From an uncultured Ectothiorhodospiraceae bacterium (GTDB lineage: Bacteria; Pseudomonadota; Gammaproteobacteria; Nitrococcales; Nitrococcaceae): 39,817 bases of DNA. This document shows positions 29,808 through 37,157 of this stretch, in pieces. The notes under the pieces are model-generated. The model did no database searches, was not told the DNA's origin, and worked only from the letters and a program-made list of their open reading frames with translations. The stretch lies in assembly GCA_913056385.1 (NCBI GenBank), contig CAJXND010000015.1, forward strand, positions 1-39,817. Reading direction: 5' to 3'. The position numbers were made by a program, and so were the translations under genes. How positions within the stretch are numbered: the first letter of the stretch is position 1; each line of letters opens with the position of its first letter.

Positions 29808-31020
29808 TCGACAGCGGGGCCAGATCATGCCGGTCGTGCTGGCAAGCCTTGCCATCGGAATCGCCGCGATTTTCATCAGCCACCGGGTGAGTCGAGCGGT
29901 GACCCAGGCGTCGGTCGTGGTCAACGCGGCCGACGCAGCGGCCTACAGTGGCGCGAGCTGGACTGCACGTCGTCTGAATCTGATCGCGTACACCAACCGC
30001 GCGCTGGTTGCCAATCATATTGCCGTGGGTCATCTGGTCGCCTACATCAGCTGGTTGCGCTACGTCGACGAGGGTGCGGATCGCATCGCCCATTACACCC
30101 GCTATATTCCCTACGCGGGCGCCGCGACAACGGCGGCGGAGCGGATCGTCGCCACGGCGCTGATCGGCTCCGAGCAGACCGCCGGGCTCATGATCCGTGG
30201 CTTCGATCTGCTGCACCGCCTGATGGCGCTCACGCAACTGGATGCCCGTCGGGGCCTGCGGCCGGCACGGGTTGACGAGGTCATGCGTCGGGTCGCGCGG
30301 CAATACGGGGAGTCGCTCGAGATCAATCGACACGAGGAAACGGATTCCATCCCCCAGCCCTACCAGGCTGCCATGGACGGTCTGCTCATCGGCCGTCGGG
30401 TCTCCGCCTACCTCAAGCTGAAGCGCTCGAGGGCCGGCCGTGACCGTGGTTATTTCGCCGGGCTGGTCTCCCGGACCATCGATCATGATCCCGACCTGGC
30501 GCGCTGGTTGCGCGGGGGCCGCTCCCGGGCAAGGGCGGGATTCGGCAGCGGGGGACGAACCTGGGACCTGTCCCTGCCCCTGACAGTGCGCTTCCGCAAG
30601 CAGGGCCACACCCATCAGGCACCACTCCCGGATGCCGGTGGATGGCGCTCCGCCGACCGGCTGCAGGTGCGGTTTTTCAATCTCGGGAAAGAGGCATGGG
30701 GCAGCTGGGCAACCATCGCCGGAGGCCGCGCCGATGCCGATCGGCTATCCGGGGGCTATCGGGGCGTCCGGCACTATACACGCCTGCGTAAGCAGCCAGC
30801 GGACAATGAACTGCTGCGGGTGCCCGCGCTGGTCACGGCGCCGCTGGACGCGATGGGCGACGCACATGCCGTCAATGCGCATCTCAGCATGGCCAGTGTC
30901 CGATATCACGTCCCGGCATCGTGTCGCCGGGGCTGCCCGTCAGCGGATGGCCCGGCGAGTCTATTCAATCCCTACTGGGAGGCAGGCCTCGTGAAACCCT
31001 CGGTGGCCGGACTGCCATGA
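29794..31020 (+). CDS. TadG-like pilus assembly protein
   Basis: 408 residues from ATG 29794; ATG 29827 is an alternative. The N-terminus MRRTDRQRGQIMPVVLASLAIGIAAIFIS is the TadE/TadG pattern (basic stretch, Gly-Gln, single membrane helix), followed by NAADAAAYSGASWTARRLNLIAYTNRALVANH, recognisable in TadG-related proteins. The rest is a large periplasmic domain without a motif I can name; a von Willebrand A domain, found in some TadG proteins, is not seen. A CRRGC pair occurs near the C-terminus. It probably acts as a minor pseudopilin. It overlaps the next gene by 4 bp (ATGA). Confidence 0.82.
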   Translation: MRRTDRQRGQIMPVVLASLAIGIAAIFISHRVSRAVTQASVVVNAADAAAYSGASWTARRLNLIAYTNRALVANHIAVGHLVAYISWLRYVDEGADRIAHYTRYIPYAGAATTAAERIVATALIGSEQTAGLMIRGFDLLHRLMALTQLDARRGLRPARVDEVMRRVARQYGESLEINRHEETDSIPQPYQAAMDGLLIGRRVSAYLKLKRSRAGRDRGYFAGLVSRTIDHDPDLARWLRGGRSRARAGFGSGGRTWDLSLPLTVRFRKQGHTHQAPLPDAGGWRSADRLQVRFFNLGKEAWGSWATIAGGRADADRLSGGYRGVRHYTRLRKQPADNELLRVPALVTAPLDAMGDAHAVNAHLSMASVRYHVPASCRRGCPSADGPASLFNPYWEAGLVKPSVAGLP

Positions 31021-31769
31021 GCCGGCAACATGGAACCGCGCTGTCCGAGGCCATCGTTGGCCTGCTCGCGATCCTGCCGGCCTTCTGGGCCGTGGACCAT
31101 CTCGGCCGGTTGCACGACATGCAGCGCGCGGCGGTGGCCGGCGCCCGCTATGCGGCCTGGGAGGAGACAGTGGGAAGAGGCGCCGGCGCAGGGGTGGACC
31201 GGGCCATTGAGGATCGCATCCATGGCAGCGATCGCACCGGGCTGGTCGGCGACCACGGCCTGGAGACGTGGCAGCCAGCCCCGAATCCGCTCTGGCGGGA
31301 CCGCCTCGGCGGCTTGCGTGCCGAACCCGAGTCAAAGCGGCAGCAGACGCGGCGGACTGGCGATGGGTCACTGCCGACGACCGGCATTGCCGTTCGCACG
31401 ATCGCCCACGGGGATTCCGTGCCCGGACTGGCCGGCCTGGGAGGCCTGTCGGGGGACATGCTCGGTTTGAAACGCGAGGCAATGCCGGGCCATCGGGTGA
31501 ACCTCGCCGTGAAACCGCGCCTCGAGGCTCGACGGCGGCCGGCGCCCATCCAACTGGAGGCCAGCGCCGCGATCAGCCCCGGCGCATGGCAGGCCCTTGA
31601 CGATCGCCATTTCCAGCGCCGGACCGAGCGCATCGTGGCCAGTGAACCCATCAACACAATCTCTCAACCCGCCCAGCAACTGAGCCGTTTTTTTGTCTTC
31701 AAGGAGGGACGCTATGCCCGATCCACGGACTTTATTCCGCCATCCCGGATCCTGCCAGGCGCGCGTTAG
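31017..31769 (+). CDS. TadE-like pseudopilin
   Basis: 250 residues from ATG 31017, overlapping the preceding stop. The N-terminus MSRQHGTALSEAIVGLLAILPAFWAV is TadE-like: a short basic leader, Gly, Glu at about position 5 after it, and a hydrophobic helix. The periplasmic part is Gly- and Arg-rich with no recognisable domain (LAGLGGLSGDMLGLKREAMPG). TadE and TadG are pseudopilins needed for Flp biogenesis. Its 3' end overlaps the next gene by 56 bp in a different frame, an unusually long overlap that is nevertheless supported by the strong Shine-Dalgarno of the downstream start. Confidence 0.78.
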   Translation: MSRQHGTALSEAIVGLLAILPAFWAVDHLGRLHDMQRAAVAGARYAAWEETVGRGAGAGVDRAIEDRIHGSDRTGLVGDHGLETWQPAPNPLWRDRLGGLRAEPESKRQQTRRTGDGSLPTTGIAVRTIAHGDSVPGLAGLGGLSGDMLGLKREAMPGHRVNLAVKPRLEARRRPAPIQLEASAAISPGAWQALDDRHFQRRTERIVASEPINTISQPAQQLSRFFVFKEGRYARSTDFIPPSRILPGAR

Positions 31770-32475
31770 GGCCAGCATCAGCGCCATGGCGGCCGCGCTG
31801 ATGCTGACCGGGCTGCTCAAGCCGGCGTCGGTGACGGCCGCATTCGACTGCGCCGCCCCCCTCGACACCGTGGCGATGCCTGCCGACGCCATCGAGGTAC
31901 TGCGGGATGAAACCCTGAGAATCAATGACCAGCCGATCTGCTACATCGGCTTTGAGACCGACATGGCACCTGAAGAGATTGTCGATCGTCAGTCGACCGT
32001 CTGGGGTCGTGAGCCGGGCCGGCTATTCGGCCCGCGCCCCGGTTCCAATGACCACCCGAATACCCTCTTCTACACCAATGGCACCGAAACCCGGCACCTC
32101 ACGGCCATCCGCGACGGCGATTCGACGGCCGTGACGGTGAGCATCATTTCAGCCATCGAGACCGAGCTGAACCCGCCGATGCCCCCGGTATCCTCGCTCC
32201 CGGCGGGACTGAGGCCGTTGTACGAGCAGCGCAACCGCCACGGTTCCACCCAGGTCCTCGACACGGCGATTGCACCCGCAGCCGCCCATGAACGCCTCAC
32301 CGAATACCTGCGCGGCCGTGGCTGGGAGCTGGCGTCCCATACCAGCGGCGCCCGGGGTCTGGAGACCCTGTCGATGCGCAAGGACGACCGCCTGCTCGAG
32401 ATCGGTGTCATGCCAGATGGCGATCGGACCGCGATCATTGTCAATGAGATCAACCCGGGCATCGTCGATGAGTAG
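31714..32475 (+). CDS. Secreted protein of unknown function, probable internal duplication
   Basis: 253 residues from ATG 31714, which has AAGGAGGG upstream. A signal peptide ends around SVTAA-FDCA (residue 50). The mature protein seems to contain two similar halves: one ends LTAIRDGDSTAVTVSIISAIE, the other GVMPDGDRTAIIVNEINPG, each preceded by a helix followed by a strand (APEEIVDRQSTVW; AHERLTEYLRGRGWEL). Two Cys (FDCAA; QPICYIG) could form a disulfide. I do not recognise the family. Being nested between the TadE-like gene and the pilin-like micropeptide, it is probably a periplasmic accessory of the Tad machine. Confidence 0.72.
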   Translation: MPDPRTLFRHPGSCQARVRASISAMAAALMLTGLLKPASVTAAFDCAAPLDTVAMPADAIEVLRDETLRINDQPICYIGFETDMAPEEIVDRQSTVWGREPGRLFGPRPGSNDHPNTLFYTNGTETRHLTAIRDGDSTAVTVSIISAIETELNPPMPPVSSLPAGLRPLYEQRNRHGSTQVLDTAIAPAAAHERLTEYLRGRGWELASHTSGARGLETLSMRKDDRLLEIGVMPDGDRTAIIVNEINPGIVDE

Positions 32476-32596
32476 CGCGGAGTACCTGGCCGTGGCGGCG
32501 GGGCTTGCCGGTGTCTGGACCGGCGTCGACGGAGTGGTTGGCTGGCTCAATCAACATGAGGCCAATCTGCTCTGGAGCCTCGCCCTGCCGATTTAG
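32468..32596 (+). CDS. 42-residue pilin-like membrane peptide
   Basis: Starts at ATG 32468, overlapping the preceding stop by 8 bp, and ends at TAG 32594-32596. The peptide begins MSSAEYLAVAAGLAGVW and ends WLNQHEANLLWSLALPI. Glu5 and Tyr6 occupy exactly the positions of the conserved EY in mature Flp pilins, followed by a hydrophobic helix, but no leader peptide or cleavage Gly precedes it. It may be an unprocessed minor pilin or an assembly micropeptide. Coding evidence is its position in a tightly packed operon and the EY-hydrophobic pattern; it is short, so confidence is moderate. Confidence 0.6.
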   Translation: MSSAEYLAVAAGLAGVWTGVDGVVGWLNQHEANLLWSLALPI

Positions 32597-32621
32597 GCTC
32601 GATTGAATCGAGGACGCTGCC

Positions 32622-33410
32622 ATGAGTCCACTCAAACGCGGGGCATTGCTTGCCCTCGGTGCGCTGGGCGCCGGCGTTGCCGGCGTCTGGTTTGGCGACC
32701 GCCATCTGGCGCAGCGCGCCATGGCGCTTGAGGAAGCATTTCGCGAGGAACACGAGACCCGGCAGGTCATTGTCGCCGCCCGGGATCTGCGCGAGGGCGA
32801 GGAACTCGTCGAGGCGGATGTTGCGCTCCGCGATATGCCGGCCACCTATGTGCACGACAAAGCCGTTGGTGGCGCTGCCTGGAGCCATCTCGCCGGCCGG
32901 CGACTGCGAACCGGCATTGCCGCCGGCAAGGCGGTCCTTGCGAGCCATGTCCGCGAGACGGCGGAGGCCCGCCTGGCGGAGCGGCTTTCGCCCGGAGACC
33001 GGGCGATCACCATTCCGGTCTCAGGAGGCGGGGATATCGCCGGCCTGCTCAATCCGGGTGATCGCCTCGATCTGATGCTGACCTACCGCAGCAACGGTGA
33101 GCGGGAGACCGTTCCGTTGATGAGTGATGTCCCCATTCTCGCCACCGGGGCACAGTTCACCCCCAGTGCACCGAACGCCGCCCACCGGGGCTATGACGAT
33201 CTCACGGTGGCGGTCTCTCCCGTGGAGGCCGCCCGCATCACGCATGCCCTTGCCATCGGCGAGATCCGGGTGGTGTTGCGCGCCGACTCGGATGATGTGT
33301 CCTTCGAGGACTACCGGATCACTGCGCAGGCGCTGACCGGCGCCGGGAACATCGAGGACGACCTCGAACATCATCAGCCCGTGGAACTCATCATCGGAGG
33401 CCGGCAGTGA
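32622..33410 (+). CDS. cpaB: Flp pilus assembly protein CpaB/RcpC
   Basis: 262 residues from ATG 32622 after GAGGACG. One N-terminal membrane helix (ALLALGALGAGVAGVWF), then a SAF domain (RQVIVAARDLREGEELVEADVALRDMP; GRRLRTGIAAGKAVLASHV) and the CpaB/RcpC-specific segment (DRAITIPVSGGGDIAGLLNPGDRLDLMLTY). In Tad systems CpaB sits in the periplasm next to the secretin and helps its assembly or gating. The C-terminal part (VSPVEAARITHALAIGEIRVVLR) is family-typical. It overlaps cpaC by 4 bp (GTGA). Confidence 0.93.
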   Translation: MSPLKRGALLALGALGAGVAGVWFGDRHLAQRAMALEEAFREEHETRQVIVAARDLREGEELVEADVALRDMPATYVHDKAVGGAAWSHLAGRRLRTGIAAGKAVLASHVRETAEARLAERLSPGDRAITIPVSGGGDIAGLLNPGDRLDLMLTYRSNGERETVPLMSDVPILATGAQFTPSAPNAAHRGYDDLTVAVSPVEAARITHALAIGEIRVVLRADSDDVSFEDYRITAQALTGAGNIEDDLEHHQPVELIIGGRQ

Positions 33411-34687
33411 GACGACTGGCAACGCTGACAACCCTGATTGCTCTCCTCTGCAGCGCCGGGGTGCATGCCATCGAACTGAAGGTCGGTCATTCCCGGCTCG
33501 TGGAGGCCGAGGACGTCATTCGCGTCGCGCTCGGCGACGGCGAACTCGCCGAGGTCGAGGTGATCGGCGATGGCGACGGGGTTCTTCTCATCGGCCTGGC
33601 ACCCGGCCGCACCGATCTTCGTCTCTGGTCGGGTAGCGGCGACACACGCCACATGCCGGTCATCATCGAGCCAAGAGCCCCGGAGCGCACGCAGACGCCG
33701 GGCGTCGAACGCCTCGTCGCGCGTATCGAAGGCGTTGAACTCGAACGGATCGACGGCAGGGACTACCTCACCGGCCAGCCCGATACCGAACGCGACCGGC
33801 AGCGGCTGCATAGGGTTGTGGAGGCCCATCCGGAGGTCGGTGACTTCACCGACTCCCCCGCCATGACGGAAACGCCCACGGTGAGCGTGAAGGCGCGATT
33901 CGTGGAACTGCGCAAATCCGCGCTGCGGCAGATTGGTCTGGACTGGGCAACCCGCTCGCCCGGGATCAGCTTTGCCTACGCATCGGATCTCTACACCAAT
34001 GACGTATTTCGCGGCCGCCTTGGAGACTTTCTGCCCGCCGATGCACTGCCCCTCGATATCGGCCAGGGCAATGGTTACCTGGGGATCGGTGTCAGCCTGA
34101 CCGCGATGATCGATCTGCTCGGCCAATCCGGGCAGGCGCGGGTCATCGCCGAGCCCATGCTCTCCGCACTGAGCGGTTCCACTGCGGAGTTCCAGGCCGG
34201 CGGTGAGGTCCCCATTCCGGTTCAGGGGGAAAACGGCAACACCTCGGTGACCTTCAAGGACTACGGCATCCTGCTGAAGGTGGCGCCGACCGTGGGCGAG
34301 GGTCAACGAATCCGAACGAGCGTCGAAGTCGAGGTCAGTGATGTCGACCCGTCCGTGACCGTACTCGGCGTCCCGGGCTTCTCCGTTCGCAATGCCGTGA
34401 CCGAGATGAACGCACGCAGCGGCGAGACACTGCTCATCGCCGGGCTCATTGATGACCAGCAGTCCCGGGCCGTGAATCAGGTACCCGGGCTGGGTGATCT
34501 GCCGATCATCGGTGAGCTCTTCAAATCGCGCCGCTTCCAGAACGAGCAGACCGAGCTGGTCGTACTGATTACCCCGACCCTGGGCCGGGCGGCCGGTGGC
34601 CGACCTGCCATGGACGACCGGAAGATGGCAAGTGGGGCACTGCGAGTGGCATCCGAACGACTACCGCTGGAGGAACTCGGCCAATGA
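33407..34687 (+). CDS. cpaC: Tad outer-membrane secretin CpaC/RcpA
   Basis: 426 residues from GTG 33407, with GGAGG 7 nt upstream. A signal peptide (LTTLIALLCSAGVHA) is followed by the pilus N-terminal domain (LKVGHSRLVEAEDVIRVALGD ... LLIGLAPGRTDLRLW) and the secretin domain (VSVKARFVELRKSALRQIGLDW; ARVIAEPMLSALSGSTAEFQAGGEVPIPV; FKDYGILLKVAPTV; GETLLIAGLIDDQQSR; VPGLGDLPIIGELFKSRRF; TELVVLITPTL). It forms the outer-membrane pore for the Flp pilus. The length fits the family. It overlaps the ATPase gene by 4 bp. Confidence 0.95.
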   Translation: MRRLATLTTLIALLCSAGVHAIELKVGHSRLVEAEDVIRVALGDGELAEVEVIGDGDGVLLIGLAPGRTDLRLWSGSGDTRHMPVIIEPRAPERTQTPGVERLVARIEGVELERIDGRDYLTGQPDTERDRQRLHRVVEAHPEVGDFTDSPAMTETPTVSVKARFVELRKSALRQIGLDWATRSPGISFAYASDLYTNDVFRGRLGDFLPADALPLDIGQGNGYLGIGVSLTAMIDLLGQSGQARVIAEPMLSALSGSTAEFQAGGEVPIPVQGENGNTSVTFKDYGILLKVAPTVGEGQRIRTSVEVEVSDVDPSVTVLGVPGFSVRNAVTEMNARSGETLLIAGLIDDQQSRAVNQVPGLGDLPIIGELFKSRRFQNEQTELVVLITPTLGRAAGGRPAMDDRKMASGALRVASERLPLEELGQ

Positions 34688-36372
34688 GCGATCTCATCCT
34701 GCGATATCCGGACGGCGATACCTCGGGGGCACGCCCCCTCGACCCGGGCTCCCGATATCTCATCGGCTCGAGTCGTCGCTGCGAGCTGCGCATCCAAGGG
34801 AGCGGCATCAGCCGACGACACGCCGAATTGCGGGTGGATGATCGGGGCGCCCATATTCGGGTCCTGGGGAGTCGGGCGGCGATGGAAATCAACGCCGAGC
34901 CCGTGCGGCAGGCCGGTCCGCTGGCGCCAGGCGATGAAATCACCATCGGCGATGTCCGGCTGCGACTGGATCCGGGGATGACGGATGCCGGCGACGTCGA
35001 ACTCGATGCCAATCCGGGTGAGCCTTCAGGGGGTACAACGGAACCAGCCCCATCCCCCGAACGGAATCCCGCGGCGTGCGAAACCCGGCAGGCCCGGATC
35101 TCGCCGGGCCTGGTTCGCCGTTTCCAGGAGGCGATCAGCGAGCGCCTCGACCTCTACCGTCGGGATATCCTGCAGTCCCTGTCGACAGAACGCCTGCGCG
35201 AGGAGGCAACGACCACCGCGTGGGAATTGATCGAAGCGGGGGAACTGGTGTTGCCCGCCGAGAGCGAGGCCGAGCGGGTAGTCGCCGCCGTCGTGGCCGA
35301 GACGGTCGGACTGGGGCCCATTGAGGCGCTCATGGACGACCCGGCGGTGAGCGAGATCATGGTCAACGGCCATGAACGGATCTACGTCGAGCGCAACGGC
35401 CAGCTGGAGAAAACCGGTCTGTGCTTCAGCTCCGCAGGCTCGCTCGCCAGCATTCTGGATCGAATCGTCTCGCCGCTGGGCCGCCGTCTGGACGAGGGCT
35501 CGCCACTGGTGGATGCACGCCTGCCGGACGGCTCCCGCGTCAATGCCATCATCCCGCCGCTGGCACTCAATGGCGCGACCGTGACCATCCGCCGGTTCAG
35601 TGAACAGAATATTGGTCTCGACGAGTTGATCGGCTTCGGTGCAATCAACAAGCCCGTGGCGGATTTCCTGAAGCTGTGCATCCATCGCCGGCGCAATCTG
35701 CTGATCTCGGGTGGCACGGGCACGGGCAAGACCACCGTGCTGAACGCACTATCCGCGCATATCGGCGAGACCGAGCGCATCGTGACCATCGAGGATTCCG
35801 CCGAGCTTCGTCTGCAGCAGGATCATGTCGTCGCCCTGGAGTCGCGGCCGGCGAATATCGAGGGCAGCGGCGCCGTGCCCATCCGTGATCTGGTGCGCAA
35901 TGCCCTGCGCATGCGGCCTGATCGCATCATCGTGGGTGAATGCCGGAGCGGCGAGGCCCTGGATATGCTGCAGGCGATGAACACGGGGCATGATGGGTCA
36001 CTGACCACGGCGCATGCCAATTCCCCGCGGGACGCGCTCGCCAGGCTCGAGGTCATGACGCTGATGGCGGGGATGGACCTCCCGGCCCGCGCCATCCGTG
36101 AACAGATCGCCTCTGCCATCGACATCGTCGTCCAGCTCACCCGGTTCGGCGACGGGTCACGTCGCGTCACCGCCGTGACGGAGGTCGCCGGAATGGAGGG
36201 TGAGCAGATTCTGCTCAACGATCTCTTTGTGTTCGATGCCCGCGCGAGTGACCGTCATGGCGCCGGAGGACGGCATCGATCCACCGGTCAGATTCCCGCT
36301 TTCTACGAGTCGCTCCGGGCCGAGGGCGTGGATCTCGACCTGACACCGTTCCAGCCGATGCCGCCGCCGTAG
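34684..36372 (+). CDS. tadA: FHA domain fused to CpaF/TadA pilus ATPase
   Basis: 562 residues. Residues 1-95 form an FHA domain (YLIGSSRRCELRI, GISRRHAEL, GPLAPGDEITIGD). A low-complexity linker (100-138, rich in Pro, Glu and Gly) leads to the CpaF family: RFQEAISERLDLYRRDILQ and VGLGPIEALMDDPAVSEIMVNG (the N-terminal helical domain), Walker A GGTGTGKTT (343-351), Asp box VTIEDSAELRL (367-377), Walker B RIIVGECR (414-421) and His box GSLTTAHANSP (438-448). It should be the hexameric motor for pilus extension and retraction. The FHA domain keeps Ser43-Arg44-x-His46, but the usual Gly-Arg is Gly-Ser (28-29) and the Asn-Gly-Thr motif is absent. Last gene of the Tad locus. Confidence 0.93.
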   Translation: MSDLILRYPDGDTSGARPLDPGSRYLIGSSRRCELRIQGSGISRRHAELRVDDRGAHIRVLGSRAAMEINAEPVRQAGPLAPGDEITIGDVRLRLDPGMTDAGDVELDANPGEPSGGTTEPAPSPERNPAACETRQARISPGLVRRFQEAISERLDLYRRDILQSLSTERLREEATTTAWELIEAGELVLPAESEAERVVAAVVAETVGLGPIEALMDDPAVSEIMVNGHERIYVERNGQLEKTGLCFSSAGSLASILDRIVSPLGRRLDEGSPLVDARLPDGSRVNAIIPPLALNGATVTIRRFSEQNIGLDELIGFGAINKPVADFLKLCIHRRRNLLISGGTGTGKTTVLNALSAHIGETERIVTIEDSAELRLQQDHVVALESRPANIEGSGAVPIRDLVRNALRMRPDRIIVGECRSGEALDMLQAMNTGHDGSLTTAHANSPRDALARLEVMTLMAGMDLPARAIREQIASAIDIVVQLTRFGDGSRRVTAVTEVAGMEGEQILLNDLFVFDARASDRHGAGGRHRSTGQIPAFYESLRAEGVDLDLTPFQPMPPP

Positions 36373-36380
36373 ACGTGTTG

Positions 36381-36704
36381 TTACATGAAACCAAGCTGGA
36401 GCCGGGCACGCTCGGACATGCGATCCTGGGTCCAGGGTGGTTCCCAGGTGAGCTCGACCTCCGCCGCCTCCACGCCTGATACCTGCTCGACCGCCGCCTT
36501 CACCAGGATGGGCATCTGGCCGGCGACGGGACAGGCCGGCGATGTGAGGGTCATCAGGACGTCAACGAAACCGTCCTCGTCGACGTCGATCTCGTAGATC
36601 AGGCCGAGCTCATAGACGTCCACCGGGATCTCGGGGTCATAGACGCCGCGTAGGGCGGTGACCACCTGGTCCCGGATCGTCTCCACCGATGGACGCTCGG
36701 CCAT
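36381..36704 (-). CDS. sufT: SUF-associated assembly factor SufT (MIP18/DUF59)
   Basis: 107 residues. MIP18 fold: IRDQVVTALRGVYDPEIPVDVYELGLIYEI, then MTLTSPACPVAGQMP and the C-terminal VELTWEPPWTQDRMSERARLQLG. The single Cys in SPACPVAG is the conserved one. SufT helps maturation of iron-sulfur proteins, especially under high iron demand. It is the last gene of the leftward suf cluster, 4 bp after sufU, and its 3' end is 8 bp from the convergent tadA gene, with no terminator hairpin in between. Confidence 0.93.
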   Translation of the reverse strand: MAERPSVETIRDQVVTALRGVYDPEIPVDVYELGLIYEIDVDEDGFVDVLMTLTSPACPVAGQMPILVKAAVEQVSGVEAAEVELTWEPPWTQDRMSERARLQLGFM

Positions 36705-36708
36705 GCGC

Positions 36709-37155
36709 CTACTCCGTCGTGATCTCGCCCTTCTCGTCCAGGGCGGCCTGCAGCGTATGCCATGCCAGCGTCGCGCACTTCACCCGCATTGGATAGTCGC
36801 GCACACCGGCGAGGACCCCCAGCTTGCCCAGCGACGGATCGGGCTCGGCATGATCATCGGTCACCAGATGATGGAAGCGATCGAAGAGGGCCTTCGCCTC
36901 CTCGACGGTATGCCCCTTGAGGGTCTCGGTCATGATCGAGGCCGACGCCGTGGAAATGGCACAGCCCTGCCCCTGAAAGCCGATGTCCTCGATCCGCCCC
37001 TCATCATCCAGCCGCAGTTCGAGATGGATCTGATCACCGCAGAGCGGGTTGTATCCATCCGCTTCATGATCGTGGGGATCGATCCCGTGGAAGTTCCGGG
37101 GCTGCTTGTTATGGTCCAGGATCACTTCCTGGTAGAGCTCACGCAGATCAGACAT
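36709..37155 (-). CDS. sufU: SufU-type iron-sulfur cluster assembly protein
   Basis: 148 residues. U-type scaffold family: ELYQEVILDHNKQPRN, NPLCGDQIHLEL, GCAISTASASIMTE and the C-terminal RVKCATLAWHTL. The three conserved Cys and the Asp next to the first (CGD) coordinate zinc or the cluster. The insertion of about 20 residues before the last Cys (FHHLVTDDHAEPDPSLGKLG) marks it as SufU rather than IscU, so it likely acts as a zinc-dependent sulfur acceptor for SufS, taking the role of SufE, which is not seen here. It lies 2 bp downstream of sufS. Confidence 0.93.
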   Translation of the reverse strand: MSDLRELYQEVILDHNKQPRNFHGIDPHDHEADGYNPLCGDQIHLELRLDDEGRIEDIGFQGQGCAISTASASIMTETLKGHTVEEAKALFDRFHHLVTDDHAEPDPSLGKLGVLAGVRDYPMRVKCATLAWHTLQAALDEKGEITTE

Positions 37156-37157
37156 GG

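Noticed and set aside
36373-36380. Terminator between the Tad and suf operons
   Set aside because: Only 8 bp separate the stops, and no hairpin with a T-run is visible on either side.
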